A DNA stretch of 64,000 bases. Source: Mycobacterium colombiense (GTDB lineage Bacteria; Actinomycetota; Actinomycetes; Mycobacteriales; Mycobacteriaceae). The DNA lies in assembly GCF_003284935.1 (NCBI RefSeq), contig NZ_QMEV01000019.1, positions 1 to 64,000 on the forward strand. The letters are read 5' to 3'. The first letter of the stretch is position 1; each line of letters begins with the position of its first letter. Positions 33,502 to 42,969 of the stretch are shown one piece after another. The position numbers and the translations under genes were made by a program. The notes beneath the pieces were generated by a model. The model saw only the letters and a program-made list of their open reading frames with translations, searched no databases and was not told the DNA's origin.

Positions 33502-34134
33502 ATGAGCGTGAGCGGCAACGCCAACGTGCCATTATCGAGGCGGTTGCGGCACACCTCGCGGGGGCGATTGATCGGGGCCGGGATTGTCGCGGCCGCGGTG
33601 CTGGTCGGGGTCCTCGCCGTGGTGGGCGTGCAGCTGAGCCGGGGCCATCAGAGCGCGACGGCGCCCAGCGCCCAGCCGTCGTCATCGGCGCCGGAGAGCT
33701 TCGCCATCCCGGGCTGCTATAACCCCTCCGTTCCGCCGGTCGCGCGTCCGAAGAAGCTGAACGTTCTGGGCTGCGCCAGTGTGGCCGTTGCGCTGCAGGA
33801 CATGTCGTGGACGTCCTGGGGACCGCAGGGCGCCGACGGGACCGGCACGGCGGTGTTCAAGCTCTGCGACCCGAATTGCGCGGCGGGGTCTCAGCTGACC
33901 GAGCCGGTCGTCGTGCACGCGTGGAATCCGCAGCCGCCGCGGCGCGAGGCGATCTGCCAGTCCGGCTTGGAGATTTACGCCGATATGATCCTGGCCTTCC
34001 CCAAGGGCGTTCCCCCGCCGACGGTGCAGAAGATGAACACCCAGTACAACGGCGAGCCGGCCGTGCACTTCGCCAATTACTCGAGCGGCGACACGCGCGG
34101 CACCCAGTTCATCGGCTACACGTTCTGCAATTAG
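33502..34134 (+). CDS. Membrane-anchored secreted protein, unknown function
   Basis: 210 residues. One N-terminal membrane helix (LIGAGIVAAAVLVGVLAVVGV, residues ~23-43) after a basic cytosolic tail, then a Ser/Ala/Pro linker and an external domain with six Cys (GCYNP, LGCASV, LCDPNC, AICQSG, FCN) that can pair as disulfides. No family recognised. Divergent from the CysQ-like gene, convergent with the thiolase gene. It resembles other mycobacterial envelope proteins with a single anchor. Confidence 0.75.
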   Translation: MSVSGNANVPLSRRLRHTSRGRLIGAGIVAAAVLVGVLAVVGVQLSRGHQSATAPSAQPSSSAPESFAIPGCYNPSVPPVARPKKLNVLGCASVAVALQDMSWTSWGPQGADGTGTAVFKLCDPNCAAGSQLTEPVVVHAWNPQPPRREAICQSGLEIYADMILAFPKGVPPPTVQKMNTQYNGEPAVHFANYSSGDTRGTQFIGYTFCN

Positions 34135-34152
34135 CCGCCGAGCGCCGGTCGC

Positions 34153-35328
34153 TCAGACCTCGATGACGACCGCGCCGCCCTGGCCGCCGCCGGCGCACAT
34201 CGCGGCGACACCGATGCCGCCGCCGCGGCGGGCCAGCTCGTAGGCCAAGGTGGTCACCATGCGTGCACCCGAGGCCGCGATGGGGTGGCCGAGGCTGCAG
34301 CCGCTACCGGAGAAGTTCACCTTCTCCTCGTCGATGCCGTATTCGCGGCAAGCCGCGATCGGGACGGAAGCGAACGCCTCGTTGATCTCCCACAGGGCGA
34401 CGTCGGAGGGCGACAGACCGGCCCGCTGCAACACCTTCCCGATGACCTTGACGGCACCCAGGCCGCAGTCGCGGGGCGCTACGCCGGCGGCGGCCCAGGC
34501 CCGCACCGTGCCCATCACGTTGAGCTTCTCGGCCTGGGCGTAGTCGCTGTCGACCAGCGCGACCGCGGCCGCGGCGTCGTTGGTGCCGCTGCTGTTTCCG
34601 GCCGTGATCGAAAAACCCTCGATCTCGGGGTGCAGCACCTTGAGGCCGGCCAGCTTCTCGATGGTGGTGTCGCGACGCGGGTGCTCGTCCACGGCGAACT
34701 CGGTGACCGAGCCGTCGAACTGGGTGATCTTCAGCGGCAGGATCTCGTCGGCGAACTTGCCGGCGTCCTGGGCCGCGACGGCGCGCTGATGCGAGCGGGC
34801 GGCCCAGGCGTCCATCTCCTCGCGCGTGATGCCAACCGCCTGCGCGGTGTTCCAGCCGACGGTGATGGACATGTCCTTGGCGGGCGCGTCGGGCGTCTCC
34901 ACGTGCGTGGGGGGCATCCAGCGCTCCTCGAACTTCAGCTCGGGACCGGGGATGCGCCAGTTGGTCAGCGGCGTCATCGACAGCGACTGCACACCCCCGG
35001 CGATCAGCACGCGCTCCATGCCGGAGCCGATCTGGGCCGCGGCGTTCCCGATGGCGGTGAGGCTGCCCGCGCAGTGCCGGTTGACCGACTGGCCGGGAAC
35101 GTGCTCCAGGCCTGTCGCGGTCGCCGCGTAACGGGCGAGATCGCCACCGCCATAATGAGATTCGGCGAAGATGATGTCGTCGATGTCCGCGGGATCAACA
35201 CCCGACCGGCGGACCACCTCGGGCAGCACGGCGGTGATCAGGGTCTCGGGCGGAGTGTTGACCAGCGTCCCCTTGAACGATCGGCCGATCGCGGTCCGGA
35301 CGGCTCCGACAATGACGGGTGTTCCCAT
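34153..35328 (-). CDS. Acetyl-CoA acyltransferase (thiolase, FadA type)
   Basis: 391 residues. Last step of beta-oxidation: cleaves 3-ketoacyl-CoA with CoA. The nucleophilic Cys is Cys86 in NRHCAGSL, followed by INEAFASVP (Asn-Glu motif), GSGCSLGHPIAASG with the catalytic His and the C-terminal Cys in AMCAGGGQG. It belongs with FadA5/FadA6-like mycobacterial thiolases; the exact FadA number cannot be given. Divergent from the broken adhB, with 146 bp between that include the AT-rich stretch ATACTGTAT...ATAGTAAT (35385-35397 region), a possible operator. Confidence 0.9.
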   Translation of the reverse strand: MGTPVIVGAVRTAIGRSFKGTLVNTPPETLITAVLPEVVRRSGVDPADIDDIIFAESHYGGGDLARYAATATGLEHVPGQSVNRHCAGSLTAIGNAAAQIGSGMERVLIAGGVQSLSMTPLTNWRIPGPELKFEERWMPPTHVETPDAPAKDMSITVGWNTAQAVGITREEMDAWAARSHQRAVAAQDAGKFADEILPLKITQFDGSVTEFAVDEHPRRDTTIEKLAGLKVLHPEIEGFSITAGNSSGTNDAAAAVALVDSDYAQAEKLNVMGTVRAWAAAGVAPRDCGLGAVKVIGKVLQRAGLSPSDVALWEINEAFASVPIAACREYGIDEEKVNFSGSGCSLGHPIAASGARMVTTLAYELARRGGGIGVAAMCAGGGQGGAVVIEV

Positions 35329-35474
35329 GTTCTCAACCTCGTTGTTGTGGGCGGTCAGACGCCGCGAATCGTTTCAAATACTGTATAGGCAATAGTAATG
35401 GTCTAAGTTCGGTGGGTCGGTTCGTGTGACGGCGTTAACATTTAAGCGGTTCGCGTAAAACGGAGGCCAAGCCG

Positions 35475-35956
35475 TTGAAGACCAAAGGTGCGCTGGTCTG
35501 GGAACTGAACGAGCCATGGTCGGTCGAAGAGGTCGACCTCGGCGATCCCGCCACGGCGAGGTGACCGTCCAATTGGAGACGGCCGGTCTGTGCCACTCCG
35601 ACCACCATCTGATGACGGGCGACTTCCCGATCCCGAGCTATCCGGTGCTCGGAGGCCACGAGGGCGCCGGCGTCATCACCGAGATCGGCGAGGGTGTCGA
35701 GCACCTGGCCGTCGGTGATCACGTGGTCCTGTCGTTCATCCCGTCCTGTGGAAAATGCACGCGGTGCCAGACCGGGCTGCACAACCTGTGCGACCTCGGC
35801 ATGGGCCTGCTGTCGGGTCAATCGGTGTCCGACGGATCGTTTCGCGTCACGGCGCAGGGCCGAAACGTCATCCCGATGTCGCTGCTGGGCACGTTCGCAC
35901 CGTATGTGGTGGTGCACCAGACGTCGGTGGTCAAGATCGACGCCGACCGCACGTAA
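35475..35956 (+). pseudogene. adhB: Truncated, frameshifted zinc alcohol dehydrogenase (adhB remnant)
   Basis: A ribosome site CGGAGGCC and TTG at 35475 begin a reading LKTKGALVWELNEPWSVEE that matches the N-terminus of AdhB (Rv0761c). That frame hits TGA at 35562-35564. The next frame continues the same protein at once (GEVTVQLETAGLCHSDHH), so one base has been lost near 35550. It carries on through the Zn ligands GHEGAGV and CGKCTRCQTGLHNLC and stops at 35956 after about 145 residues. The whole NAD-binding and C-terminal half (~220 residues) is absent. It cannot be an active dehydrogenase. Confidence 0.85.
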
Positions 35957-35985
35957 GCGGTGGCCGCTATGGGCACAATGGCTGC

Positions 35986-36378
35986 ATGACAACCAGACCC
36001 CTCGCCGGGCGGGACACGACAGAGCAACTCGCCTATCGTGTCGCGGCGATGCTGCTCGGCATCGGCACCCTGCACTTCGTCGCTCCCAAACCGTTCGACT
36101 CGATCATTCCGGTCGAGCTGCCGGGCAGCCCGCGGCTCTATACCTACGGTTCTGGCGTGGCCGAGTTGGCGATCGGGGCTCTGCTGGTGCCGCGGAGCAC
36201 CAGACGCTCGGCCGCGCTGGCCGCCGTGGCGCTGTTCGTCGGGGTGTTCCCCGGCAACGTCAACATGTGCCGGCTGTGGTGGGGCAAGCCGTGGCCCATG
36301 CGCCTGGTCGCCCTGGGCCGGCTGCCGTTGCAGATTCCGATGATCACCACCGCGCTCAAGATTCGGCGCAACAGCTGA
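35986..36378 (+). CDS. DoxX-like small membrane protein
   Basis: 130 residues from ATG at 35986 with four probable membrane helices: AYRVAAMLLGIGTLHFVAP, VAELAIGALLVP, SAALAAVALFVGVFPGN and a last segment near ALGRLPLQIPMI. The pattern with VFPGNVNM after helix 3 is typical of the DoxX/DoxD-like family of four-helix proteins, linked in mycobacteria to redox and oxidative-stress complexes. It begins 29 bp after the adhB remnant. Function uncertain. Confidence 0.75.
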   Translation: MTTRPLAGRDTTEQLAYRVAAMLLGIGTLHFVAPKPFDSIIPVELPGSPRLYTYGSGVAELAIGALLVPRSTRRSAALAAVALFVGVFPGNVNMCRLWWGKPWPMRLVALGRLPLQIPMITTALKIRRNS

Positions 36379-36463
36379 CCGGCCGCGTAAGTTGGGCCGG
36401 CCGCGCCCACGAATGCGTTGTGCGACAAGCGGAATGCCCCGCACAAGCGACTAGGAGACCGGC

Positions 36464-37360
36464 GTGAGCAAAACGGGCATCGCGGCGTTGCTCGCCGTCG
36501 CGGCCGCCCTGATGGTCGGCGCCGGCGACGTCGTCCAGCAGCGCTCCGCACAGCAAGTCACCGATAAGCCGGTCGGGACCGTCGCCCTGTTTCGCCGGCT
36601 GCTGCGCGACAAGCAGTGGTGGACGGGCAGCCTGGTGGCCGCCGCCGGGTTCGGGTTCCAGGCCGCGGCCCTGGGTCTGGGCTCGGTGGTGCTGGTGCAG
36701 GCGCTGTTGGTGACCTCGCTGCTGTTCGCGTTGCTCATCAGCGCGCGGGTGAGACATCGCCGAATCACACGCCGGCAAGGGATTTGGGCGGTTTTGCTCG
36801 CCGTCGCGGTTGCGGTGGTGGTGACGGTCGGCGACCCCCAGCAGGGCGCCCCGCGAGGATCGGTGCACACGTGGACAGTCGTGGCGTTGGTCATGGGCCC
36901 GGCGCTGGTCCTGTGCGTGATCGGGGCGCGCATGTTTCCTGGTTCGGTCGGTGCACTGTTGCTGGGCCTGATGTCCGGCTCGCTGTGGGGGTTGTTTTCG
37001 GTGCTGACCAAAGGCGTGGTCGACCAGCTCGGCCGCGGTGTCCCGGAGTTGTTGCGCGCACCCGAGTTCTACGTGTGGGTGGTGCTGGCGATCGCCGCGA
37101 CCGCCTGGGAGCAGTCAGCATTTCGGGCCGGCCCGCTCACCGCGTCGCTCCCGGCGGTCACCGTGGCCGAGCCCATCGTCGGATCGGTGCTCGGTGTCAC
37201 CGTGTTGGGTGAGACGCTGCGCACCAACGACATCGGCTGGGTGGCCTTGGGTCTATCGGTCGCGCTGATGGCGGCCGCGACGGTGGCGCTGGCCCACAGT
37301 CAGGCCAGCTACGCTCCGTCGTCCGACGAAAAGCCCTCTCACACAGCGGAATCGGCATGA
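36464..37360 (+). CDS. DMT-superfamily (EamA/NIPA-like) transporter
   Basis: 298 residues with nine or ten membrane helices: TGIAALLAVAAALMVGAG first, GLGSVVLVQALLVTSLLFALL in the middle, GALLLGLMSGSLWGLFSVL and WVALGLSVALMAAATVAL last. EPIVGSVLGVTVLGETLR is the usual EamA repeat end. It exports or imports an unknown small metabolite or cation. Its last 22 bp overlap the convergent VOC gene. The preceding DoxX-like gene ends 85 bp upstream, so it probably has its own promoter. Confidence 0.82.
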   Translation: MSKTGIAALLAVAAALMVGAGDVVQQRSAQQVTDKPVGTVALFRRLLRDKQWWTGSLVAAAGFGFQAAALGLGSVVLVQALLVTSLLFALLISARVRHRRITRRQGIWAVLLAVAVAVVVTVGDPQQGAPRGSVHTWTVVALVMGPALVLCVIGARMFPGSVGALLLGLMSGSLWGLFSVLTKGVVDQLGRGVPELLRAPEFYVWVVLAIAATAWEQSAFRAGPLTASLPAVTVAEPIVGSVLGVTVLGETLRTNDIGWVALGLSVALMAAATVALAHSQASYAPSSDEKPSHTAESA

Positions 37361-37731
37361 GGTCGACTCAGGGGTGAGCCGACCCGGTGCGCTGTGCCGT
37401 CGGGGTCGACGTAGGCGAATTCGCGCAGACCGTACGGTGTGTCCTGGGGCGCGATCAGGCGCCCGCCGAGGTCTTGCAGTGCCGCCCACTCGGCGTAGAG
37501 AGCATCGGCGTCACTGACGTAGAGGTACACGCCGGCGGCGGTGCGCAAGGGATCGTGCTCGGCCCACTCGGTGAGGTGGATCGACACCGACCCGCGATCG
37601 GCGAAGCCGTACCGGTCCGGGCCCTCGTATGCGCGGGCGTCGAAGCCGAGCCGGCGGTACCGGGAGAGTACGACGTCCAGGTCTCGGACGGGGACGATCG
37701 GCGATACCGAGGTGAAGTCGACTGCGGACAC
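37339..37731 (-). CDS. VOC-fold glyoxalase/bleomycin-resistance-like protein
   Basis: 130 residues from GTG at 37731 (SAVDFTSVSPIVPVRDLDVV). A small two-module beta-alpha-beta-beta-beta protein: SRYRRLGFDARAYEG, GSVSIHLTEW, GVYLYVSDADALYAEWAAL and REFAYVDPDGTAHRVGSPL with the terminal strand. It resembles bleomycin-binding proteins that trap their ligand without a metal. It may be a resistance or ligand-binding protein. It is convergent with and overlaps the transporter gene. Confidence 0.82.
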   Translation of the reverse strand: MSAVDFTSVSPIVPVRDLDVVLSRYRRLGFDARAYEGPDRYGFADRGSVSIHLTEWAEHDPLRTAAGVYLYVSDADALYAEWAALQDLGGRLIAPQDTPYGLREFAYVDPDGTAHRVGSPLSRPHADSAV

Positions 37732-37852
37732 ACAGCGAACATAACCGTTGGCTCCGCATGTGCGCACCACGGCGGTCCCTGACGTAAGGCCCTGCACGCG
37801 ACCGCATATGCGGCAAATCCGCATGGGAGACCGCCTCGCTGTCGTAGGCTCC

Positions 37853-38611
37853 ATGCGCATGAGGAGCCAGCTGACCGCGGCAGCTGCGATGGCCGCCGCC
37901 GGAATACTGATCACGGGGTGCGGCGGCGACCACGCGGGCGGCGCCGCGTCGTCGGCGGCGTCCACCACGACGGCGTCGTCGAAGACTCCCCTCGCGCAAT
38001 CCGCGCTGCCCGACCTGATGCTCTCGCCGAACGATATCGACACCGTGCTGGGCGTGACCGGGACGACGAGCGACCCACCGCTTACCACGTTGGTGGAAGA
38101 TCCGGTCAAGCGCCAGGACTACACGTTTGCCGCCGAATGCAGATACAGCACTCACGCCGCGTTGGCGTCGGTCTACGCCGACAGCGGCAGCACCGCGGTG
38201 TACGGCTACCACGACCAGGCGCCCGCGCCCGCGGGGGCCGATCAACTGGAAAGCCCTGACGTATACCAATTTGTGGTGCTGTTTGCCTCCCCCGAGCAGG
38301 CCGGCGCGTTCTTCACGACGTCGACCCAGCGCTGGCCCGCCTGCGCCAACCGGCAGGACACCGTTCCCGCCGCCGACGGCAAGCCCGAACTGCAGTGGAA
38401 GGTGGGTCAGGTGTCCAACGCCAACGGCGTTCTGAGCGCTCCGGTGACCCTCACCATCACCTCGAACGGCAACAGCGTGACCATGCCGTGCCAGCGGGCG
38501 CTGACCGTTCGCAACAACGTCGTCATCGATGTCGACGCGTGCCGCAAGGACATCGGGGACCTCGGTGTCAGCATCGCCACTCAGATCGCCGGGAAAGTCG
38601 ACAAACAGTAG
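37853..38611 (+). CDS. Lipoprotein with PknH-type extracellular sensor domain
   Basis: 252 residues from ATG at 37853. Signal peptide with lipobox ITGC at residues ~20-23 and a Ser/Thr/Ala linker. The external domain (~50-250) has the pattern of the sensor found in kinase PknH and in lipoproteins LppH, LpqQ and LprH: LPDLMLSPNDIDTVLG, an early Cys in FAAECRYS, RWPACANRQ, VTMPCQRALTVRNNVVIDVDAC. Two disulfides are likely. These domains are thought to bind an unknown envelope ligand. It stands alone. Confidence 0.85.
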   Translation: MRMRSQLTAAAAMAAAGILITGCGGDHAGGAASSAASTTTASSKTPLAQSALPDLMLSPNDIDTVLGVTGTTSDPPLTTLVEDPVKRQDYTFAAECRYSTHAALASVYADSGSTAVYGYHDQAPAPAGADQLESPDVYQFVVLFASPEQAGAFFTTSTQRWPACANRQDTVPAADGKPELQWKVGQVSNANGVLSAPVTLTITSNGNSVTMPCQRALTVRNNVVIDVDACRKDIGDLGVSIATQIAGKVDKQ

Positions 38612-38813
38612 CCGTCACCGAGACGGCGAAATCCGAATAGCCTTCTGCTGTTTACCTATTGGCGGCCGTTCCGCATGGTCATGTGGGCGTAGACTCTGGC
38701 GGCCGAGACGGTGCTTGCGTCACCACTGAATCCGCTCTCAGCTACCTGGCATCGCACCAACCGGTTTTCGAGGTAGGTTGTCCGCGGGTTCGGTCGTACC
38801 GCCTTGAGGAGGG

Positions 38814-40151
38814 ATGGGCACATCGGAAAAGGCGTCCAAACCGCGCGCCGGACAGCAAGTCATCCACCTCTCGCAGCTGTTGCGCGCCCCCGTGCTGGCA
38901 CGCTCCGGGGAAACGGTGGGCCGGGTCGAGGACGTGATCGTGCGGCTGCGAGGGGCCGAGGAGTATCCGCTGGTGGCCGGGATCGTGGCCGGGGTCGGCG
39001 GCCGGCGCGTGTTCATCGGCGACAAATCCATCGACGCATACTCGGCGGATCGAGTTCTGTTGACCAAGAACAAGATTGACCTTCGCGGGTTCGAGCGCCG
39101 CGAGGGTGAGGTGCTGTTGCGCACCGATGTGTTGGGCCACCGGCTGATCGACGTGGCCACCGTCGAGTTGGTGCGTGCCTACGACATCGAGCTGGAGCGC
39201 ACCGGCGAGGGCTGGATGGTCACCCGCCTGGACACCCGGCGTCCCCCGCGATTGTTCGGCCTGATCAAGCACTCGGGAGGGCACGCGTCTCGCGATTGGA
39301 AGGCGTTCGAGCCGCTGATCGGCCACGCACGTTCCGATGCCGTGCGGCGCCTGTCGGACCGATTCGGCGAGCTCAAGGCCGCCGAGATCGCCGATCTGCT
39401 CGAGGAAGCGGACAAGGCCGAGGGCGGCGAGATCCTCGACCGGGTACACAGCGACCCCGAACTGGAGGCCGACGTCTTCGAAGAGCTGGACCCGGAAAAG
39501 GCCAGCCGGCTGCTGGACGGCATGCCCGACAACGAGGTCGCCGCGCTGCTGGGCCGCATGCGCGCCGACGACGCGGCCGACGCGATCGCCGACCTGCGCC
39601 AGTCACGGCGCCGGCGCGTGCTCGAGCTGATGCCCGCCCCGCAGCGCACCAAGGTCATCACGCTGATGGGATTCAACCCCGAAAGCGCGGGCGGGCTGAT
39701 GAACGTCGATTCCGTGACGTGTTCGGCCACCGCCACCGCGGGTGAGGCATTGGCGCTGATCGCCGCGTCGCGCAGCATACAACCGGAAGCGCTCATCAAG
39801 GTGCACGTGCTCGACGAGGACAAACGGCTCGACGGCGTCGTCTCGGTGATCACCCTCTTGCAGGTCGATCCCGCCGAAACCCTTGCGGCCCTGATGGATT
39901 CCGACCCGGTACGGGTCAACGCCGACGCGGACCTGACCGACATCGCGCTGCTGATGGCGGATTTCAATCTCTACTCCATCCCCGTCGTCGACGAGCAGGA
40001 CCGCCTACTCGGGGTGGTCACCGTCGACGACGTGCTGGAGGCGACCATCCCCGAAGACTGGCGGCGCCGGGAGCCCGCACCGCGCCCCATCCGCGAGATC
40101 ACCGCCGCCGACGACCGTGACACGCCGCCACAGGGAGGAAGCGCGCAGTGA
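38814..40151 (+). CDS. Soluble PRC-barrel / MgtE-N / CBS-pair regulator of metal transport
   Basis: 445 residues from ATG at 38814 with GGAGGG just before. Three parts: a PRC-barrel-like N-terminus (VIHLSQLLRAPVLARSGETV, ~17-90), the helical MgtE-N superhelix (~190-305; EELDPEKASRLLDGMPDNEV and LGRMRADDAADAIADL), and a pair of CBS domains (~315-425; IPVVDEQDRLLGVVTVDDVL). The membrane domain of real MgtE magnesium channels is absent. Its GTG/TGA junction overlaps the NRAMP-related gene (40148-40151), so it is probably a cytosolic Mg2+-sensing subunit of that permease. Confidence 0.85.
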   Translation: MGTSEKASKPRAGQQVIHLSQLLRAPVLARSGETVGRVEDVIVRLRGAEEYPLVAGIVAGVGGRRVFIGDKSIDAYSADRVLLTKNKIDLRGFERREGEVLLRTDVLGHRLIDVATVELVRAYDIELERTGEGWMVTRLDTRRPPRLFGLIKHSGGHASRDWKAFEPLIGHARSDAVRRLSDRFGELKAAEIADLLEEADKAEGGEILDRVHSDPELEADVFEELDPEKASRLLDGMPDNEVAALLGRMRADDAADAIADLRQSRRRRVLELMPAPQRTKVITLMGFNPESAGGLMNVDSVTCSATATAGEALALIAASRSIQPEALIKVHVLDEDKRLDGVVSVITLLQVDPAETLAALMDSDPVRVNADADLTDIALLMADFNLYSIPVVDEQDRLLGVVTVDDVLEATIPEDWRRREPAPRPIREITAADDRDTPPQGGSAQ

Positions 40152-41826
40152 GCTCCGGCGGGGAGGACACCACGCAGGCTGAGGCGCAGGCGGTTCAGCG
40201 TCCCGAGCCGGCGCCGGCCCGGCGCACAGCGGTGCTGGACAGCGCGCATCTGGGTGACATCGAGGGCGCGTTCGGGCGCATCAGCGTCGCGGAAACCGAG
40301 CACGCCCGCACCTGGAAGACCCGGCTTTTGACCCTGCTCGCGATCGTCGGACCCGGAATCATCGTCATGGTCGGCGACAACGACGCGGGTGGGGTCGCGA
40401 CCTACGCGCAAGCCGGCCAGAACTATGGCTACTCACTGCTGTGGGTGTTGCTGCTGCTGATCCCGGTGCTCATCGTCAACCAGGAGATGGTGGTCCGGCT
40501 CGGCGCGGTCACCGGGGTCGGGCACGCCCGGTTGATCAACGAACGCTTCGGCCGCGGCTGGGGCTGGTTTTCCGTCGGCGACCTGTTCTTGCTGAACTTT
40601 CTGACGATCGTCACCGAATTCATCGGCATCAGCCTGGCCGCCGAATACATCGGCATCTCCAAATACGTTGTGGTACCGATCTCGGCGTGGCGTTGGTCGC
40701 GATCATGGCCAGCGGCAGCTTCCGTCGATGGGAGCGGGCCATGTTCATTTTCATCGCCGTCACGCTGCTGCAGATCCCGATGCTGCTGATGTCCCATCCA
40801 CAGTGGGGGCACGCGGCGAAGTCGTTTGTGGTGCCCGGCATTTCGGGCGGCATCAGCTCGGATGCCGTGCTGTTGATCATCGCCATCGTCGGCACCACCG
40901 TGGCGCCGTGGCAGCTGTTCTTTCAGCAGTCCAACGTCGTCGACAAGCGCATCACGCCCCGGTTCATGGGGTACGAACGCGCGGACACCGTACTGGGCGC
41001 CTTCGTGGTGGTGGTCGGCGCCGCCGCGCTGATGATGACCGGCGAGTGGGCGGCGCGCTCCACCAACACCCTTGGCGGCTTCACCGATGCCGGCGCGACG
41101 GCGCATCTGCTGGGCGAGCACCGCCCGGTGCTCGGCTCGATCTTTGCCATCGTGCTGATGGACGCCTCGATCATCGGGGCCGCCGCGGTGACCCTGGCCA
41201 CCAGCTACGCCTTCGGCGACGTGTTCGGACTGAAGCACTCGCTGCACCGCGGCTTCGCCGACGCCAAACAGTTCTACCTTTCCTATACCGCGATGGTGGT
41301 CCTGGCCGCGGCCATCGTGCTGATTCCGGGCGCTCCGCTCGGGTTGATCACCACCGCCGTCCAGGCCCTCGCGGGATTACTGCTGCCCAGCGCCAGCGTG
41401 TTTCTGCTGTTGCTGTGCAATGACCGAGAAGTGTTGGGGCCCTGGGTCAATCGCGCCTGGCTCAACTGGCTCGCCGGACTGATCGTCGGCGTTCTGCTGC
41501 TGCTGTCCGGAATCTTGATGGCCACCACGTTGTTTCCCGGACTCGACGTCGTCGCGGTAGCGGGCTATCTGACGCTTGGGCTGGTCATCCTCGCGGCGGC
41601 CGCGGCACCGGTGCTGCGCTGGCTGGCGCGGCGTCAGCCCGAGCGAGCCCGGCCACAACTTCCGGGCCGCGGCGTCGATCGCAACACTTGGCGCATGCCG
41701 CCGCTGGCCCTGCTCGAACCGGTCACCTGGTCACCAGGAACCCGGCTCGCGATGATCGCGCTGAGGGCCTATTTGGTTGTCGGGGCGCTGCTTTTGGTGG
41801 TCAAAGCGATCCAGCTCGGTCGCTGA
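40148..41826 (+). pseudogene. NRAMP-related metal transporter, split by one-base frameshift
   Basis: GTG at 40148, coupled to the MgtE-like gene. The first ~190 residues, up to YVVVPISA, are in one frame, which then runs into a short wrong tail. From about 40688 the next frame continues VALVAIMASGSFRRWERAM and the rest of the transporter to 41826. Inserting one G in GGCGTGGCG near 40687 restores a ~559-residue, ~11-helix NRAMP protein. The ion-site motif DPGN is DNDAGG and the helix-6 motif MPH is VAPW, as in NRAMP-related magnesium transporters. Either a recent inactivation or a sequencing error. Confidence 0.8.
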
Positions 41827-42838
41827 CGGCTTGCATCCGGCGGGCCACCTCGCCGTAGCGCTCGAAGCGATCCTGGTCGGCGACGGAGTTGTACATCACC
41901 AACCGCGTTGCCGTTCCGGCGTACTTCGCGGCCAACGCGTCCGCCAATCCCTCCCAGCTCGATTCGGTGGCGAAGACCGCGATGTGGTCATCGCTGACCT
42001 GGGCGGCCATGCCGGCGAAGTCGCCGGCCTTCTGCTTTTCCCGGATCCGGGCGGTCGTGCCCTCGAAACCCGCCTCGTCCCAGATGAATGCGTAGTTGGG
42101 CGTGCTTCCGTAAAAGGCCATGCTGGCGCGCACGACTTCACGCTGCCGGTCCCGCTCTTCGTCGGTATCCCCGACGATCGTCATGACGGGCACGATGATC
42201 GCGATGTCCGACAGCGAACGACCCGCTTTCTGCGCGCCTTCGCCGACCGTCGGCAGGACGTGACGGGCCAGATAACCCGGTTCGCCGATGGGGTGGACGT
42301 GAACCCCGTCGGCCACTTCGCCCGCCATCCGCAGCATCCACGGATTGACCGCTGCGATATCGACTTTGGGGTCTGGAGCGTCGATGGGCCCCGGGCTCCA
42401 CTGCGGGGTGATGAAGTCGAGATCGTAGAAGTCGCCGTGATGGTCGAGCGTCCCGGAACGAAAGGCCGCGAAACACGCCTTGACGGCCAGGAGGTAGTCG
42501 CGCAGCCGGGGCCCGGGCCGCTCAAAGGCCGTGCCGTAGCGCCGGACCACGTGGGTGCGCACCTGCGTTCCGAGGCCCAGCCGGAACCTTCCCCTGGTGG
42601 CTTCCTGCAGTTCCCAGGCCGCGGCGGCGGTCACGAACGGGCTGCGCGGAAAGGCGACGGCGACGCCCGTCGACAATTCCAGATCCGGCGCGGCCTGCGA
42701 CGCGACGGCGGCATTCAGGTATGCGGTGCGGCCCGTCTCGGTGAACAACAAGCCGGAGAACCCGACGGCGTGGGTCCGCCGGGCGAGCTCACCGATCTGG
42801 CCCAGTGGCTGGGGAATCGTCATCGCGTCGACATGCAT
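41801..42838 (-). CDS. LLM-class F420-dependent oxidoreductase (TIGR03617-like)
   Basis: 345 residues. Luciferase-like barrel: HVDAMTIPQPLGQIGELARR start, SGLLFTETGRTAYLNAAVA, GRFRLGLGTQVRTHVVRRYG with the phosphate loop, and WSPGPIDAPDPKVDIAAVNP. The family is abundant in mycobacteria and mostly F420-using. Its 3' end overlaps the convergent NRAMP gene by 26 bp. No operon partner. The substrate is unknown. Confidence 0.88.
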   Translation of the reverse strand: MHVDAMTIPQPLGQIGELARRTHAVGFSGLLFTETGRTAYLNAAVASQAAPDLELSTGVAVAFPRSPFVTAAAAWELQEATRGRFRLGLGTQVRTHVVRRYGTAFERPGPRLRDYLLAVKACFAAFRSGTLDHHGDFYDLDFITPQWSPGPIDAPDPKVDIAAVNPWMLRMAGEVADGVHVHPIGEPGYLARHVLPTVGEGAQKAGRSLSDIAIIVPVMTIVGDTDEERDRQREVVRASMAFYGSTPNYAFIWDEAGFEGTTARIREKQKAGDFAGMAAQVSDDHIAVFATESSWEGLADALAAKYAGTATRLVMYNSVADQDRFERYGEVARRMQAVSDRAGSL

Positions 42839-42969
42839 GGTGGGAGCATACGTCGCGCGTCCGACCGCGCGGCGGGCTCGTCAGCCTCTTGCCCGACGAC
42901 CGGCCCAGGGTGTTAGCTCTGTAGTCGTCAGCAACCGTCGTTTTTTCCGCTAACAGGAGGCTTCCGAAC

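Noticed and set aside
35378..35400. Operator between the thiolase and adhB
   Set aside because: The stretch is AT-rich and weakly symmetric (TACT...AGTA) but too imperfect to list as a feature.
38612..38813. M-box or Mn riboswitch upstream of the MgtE-like gene
   Set aside because: No conserved core or plausible paired stems could be recognised by eye; a covariance search would be needed.
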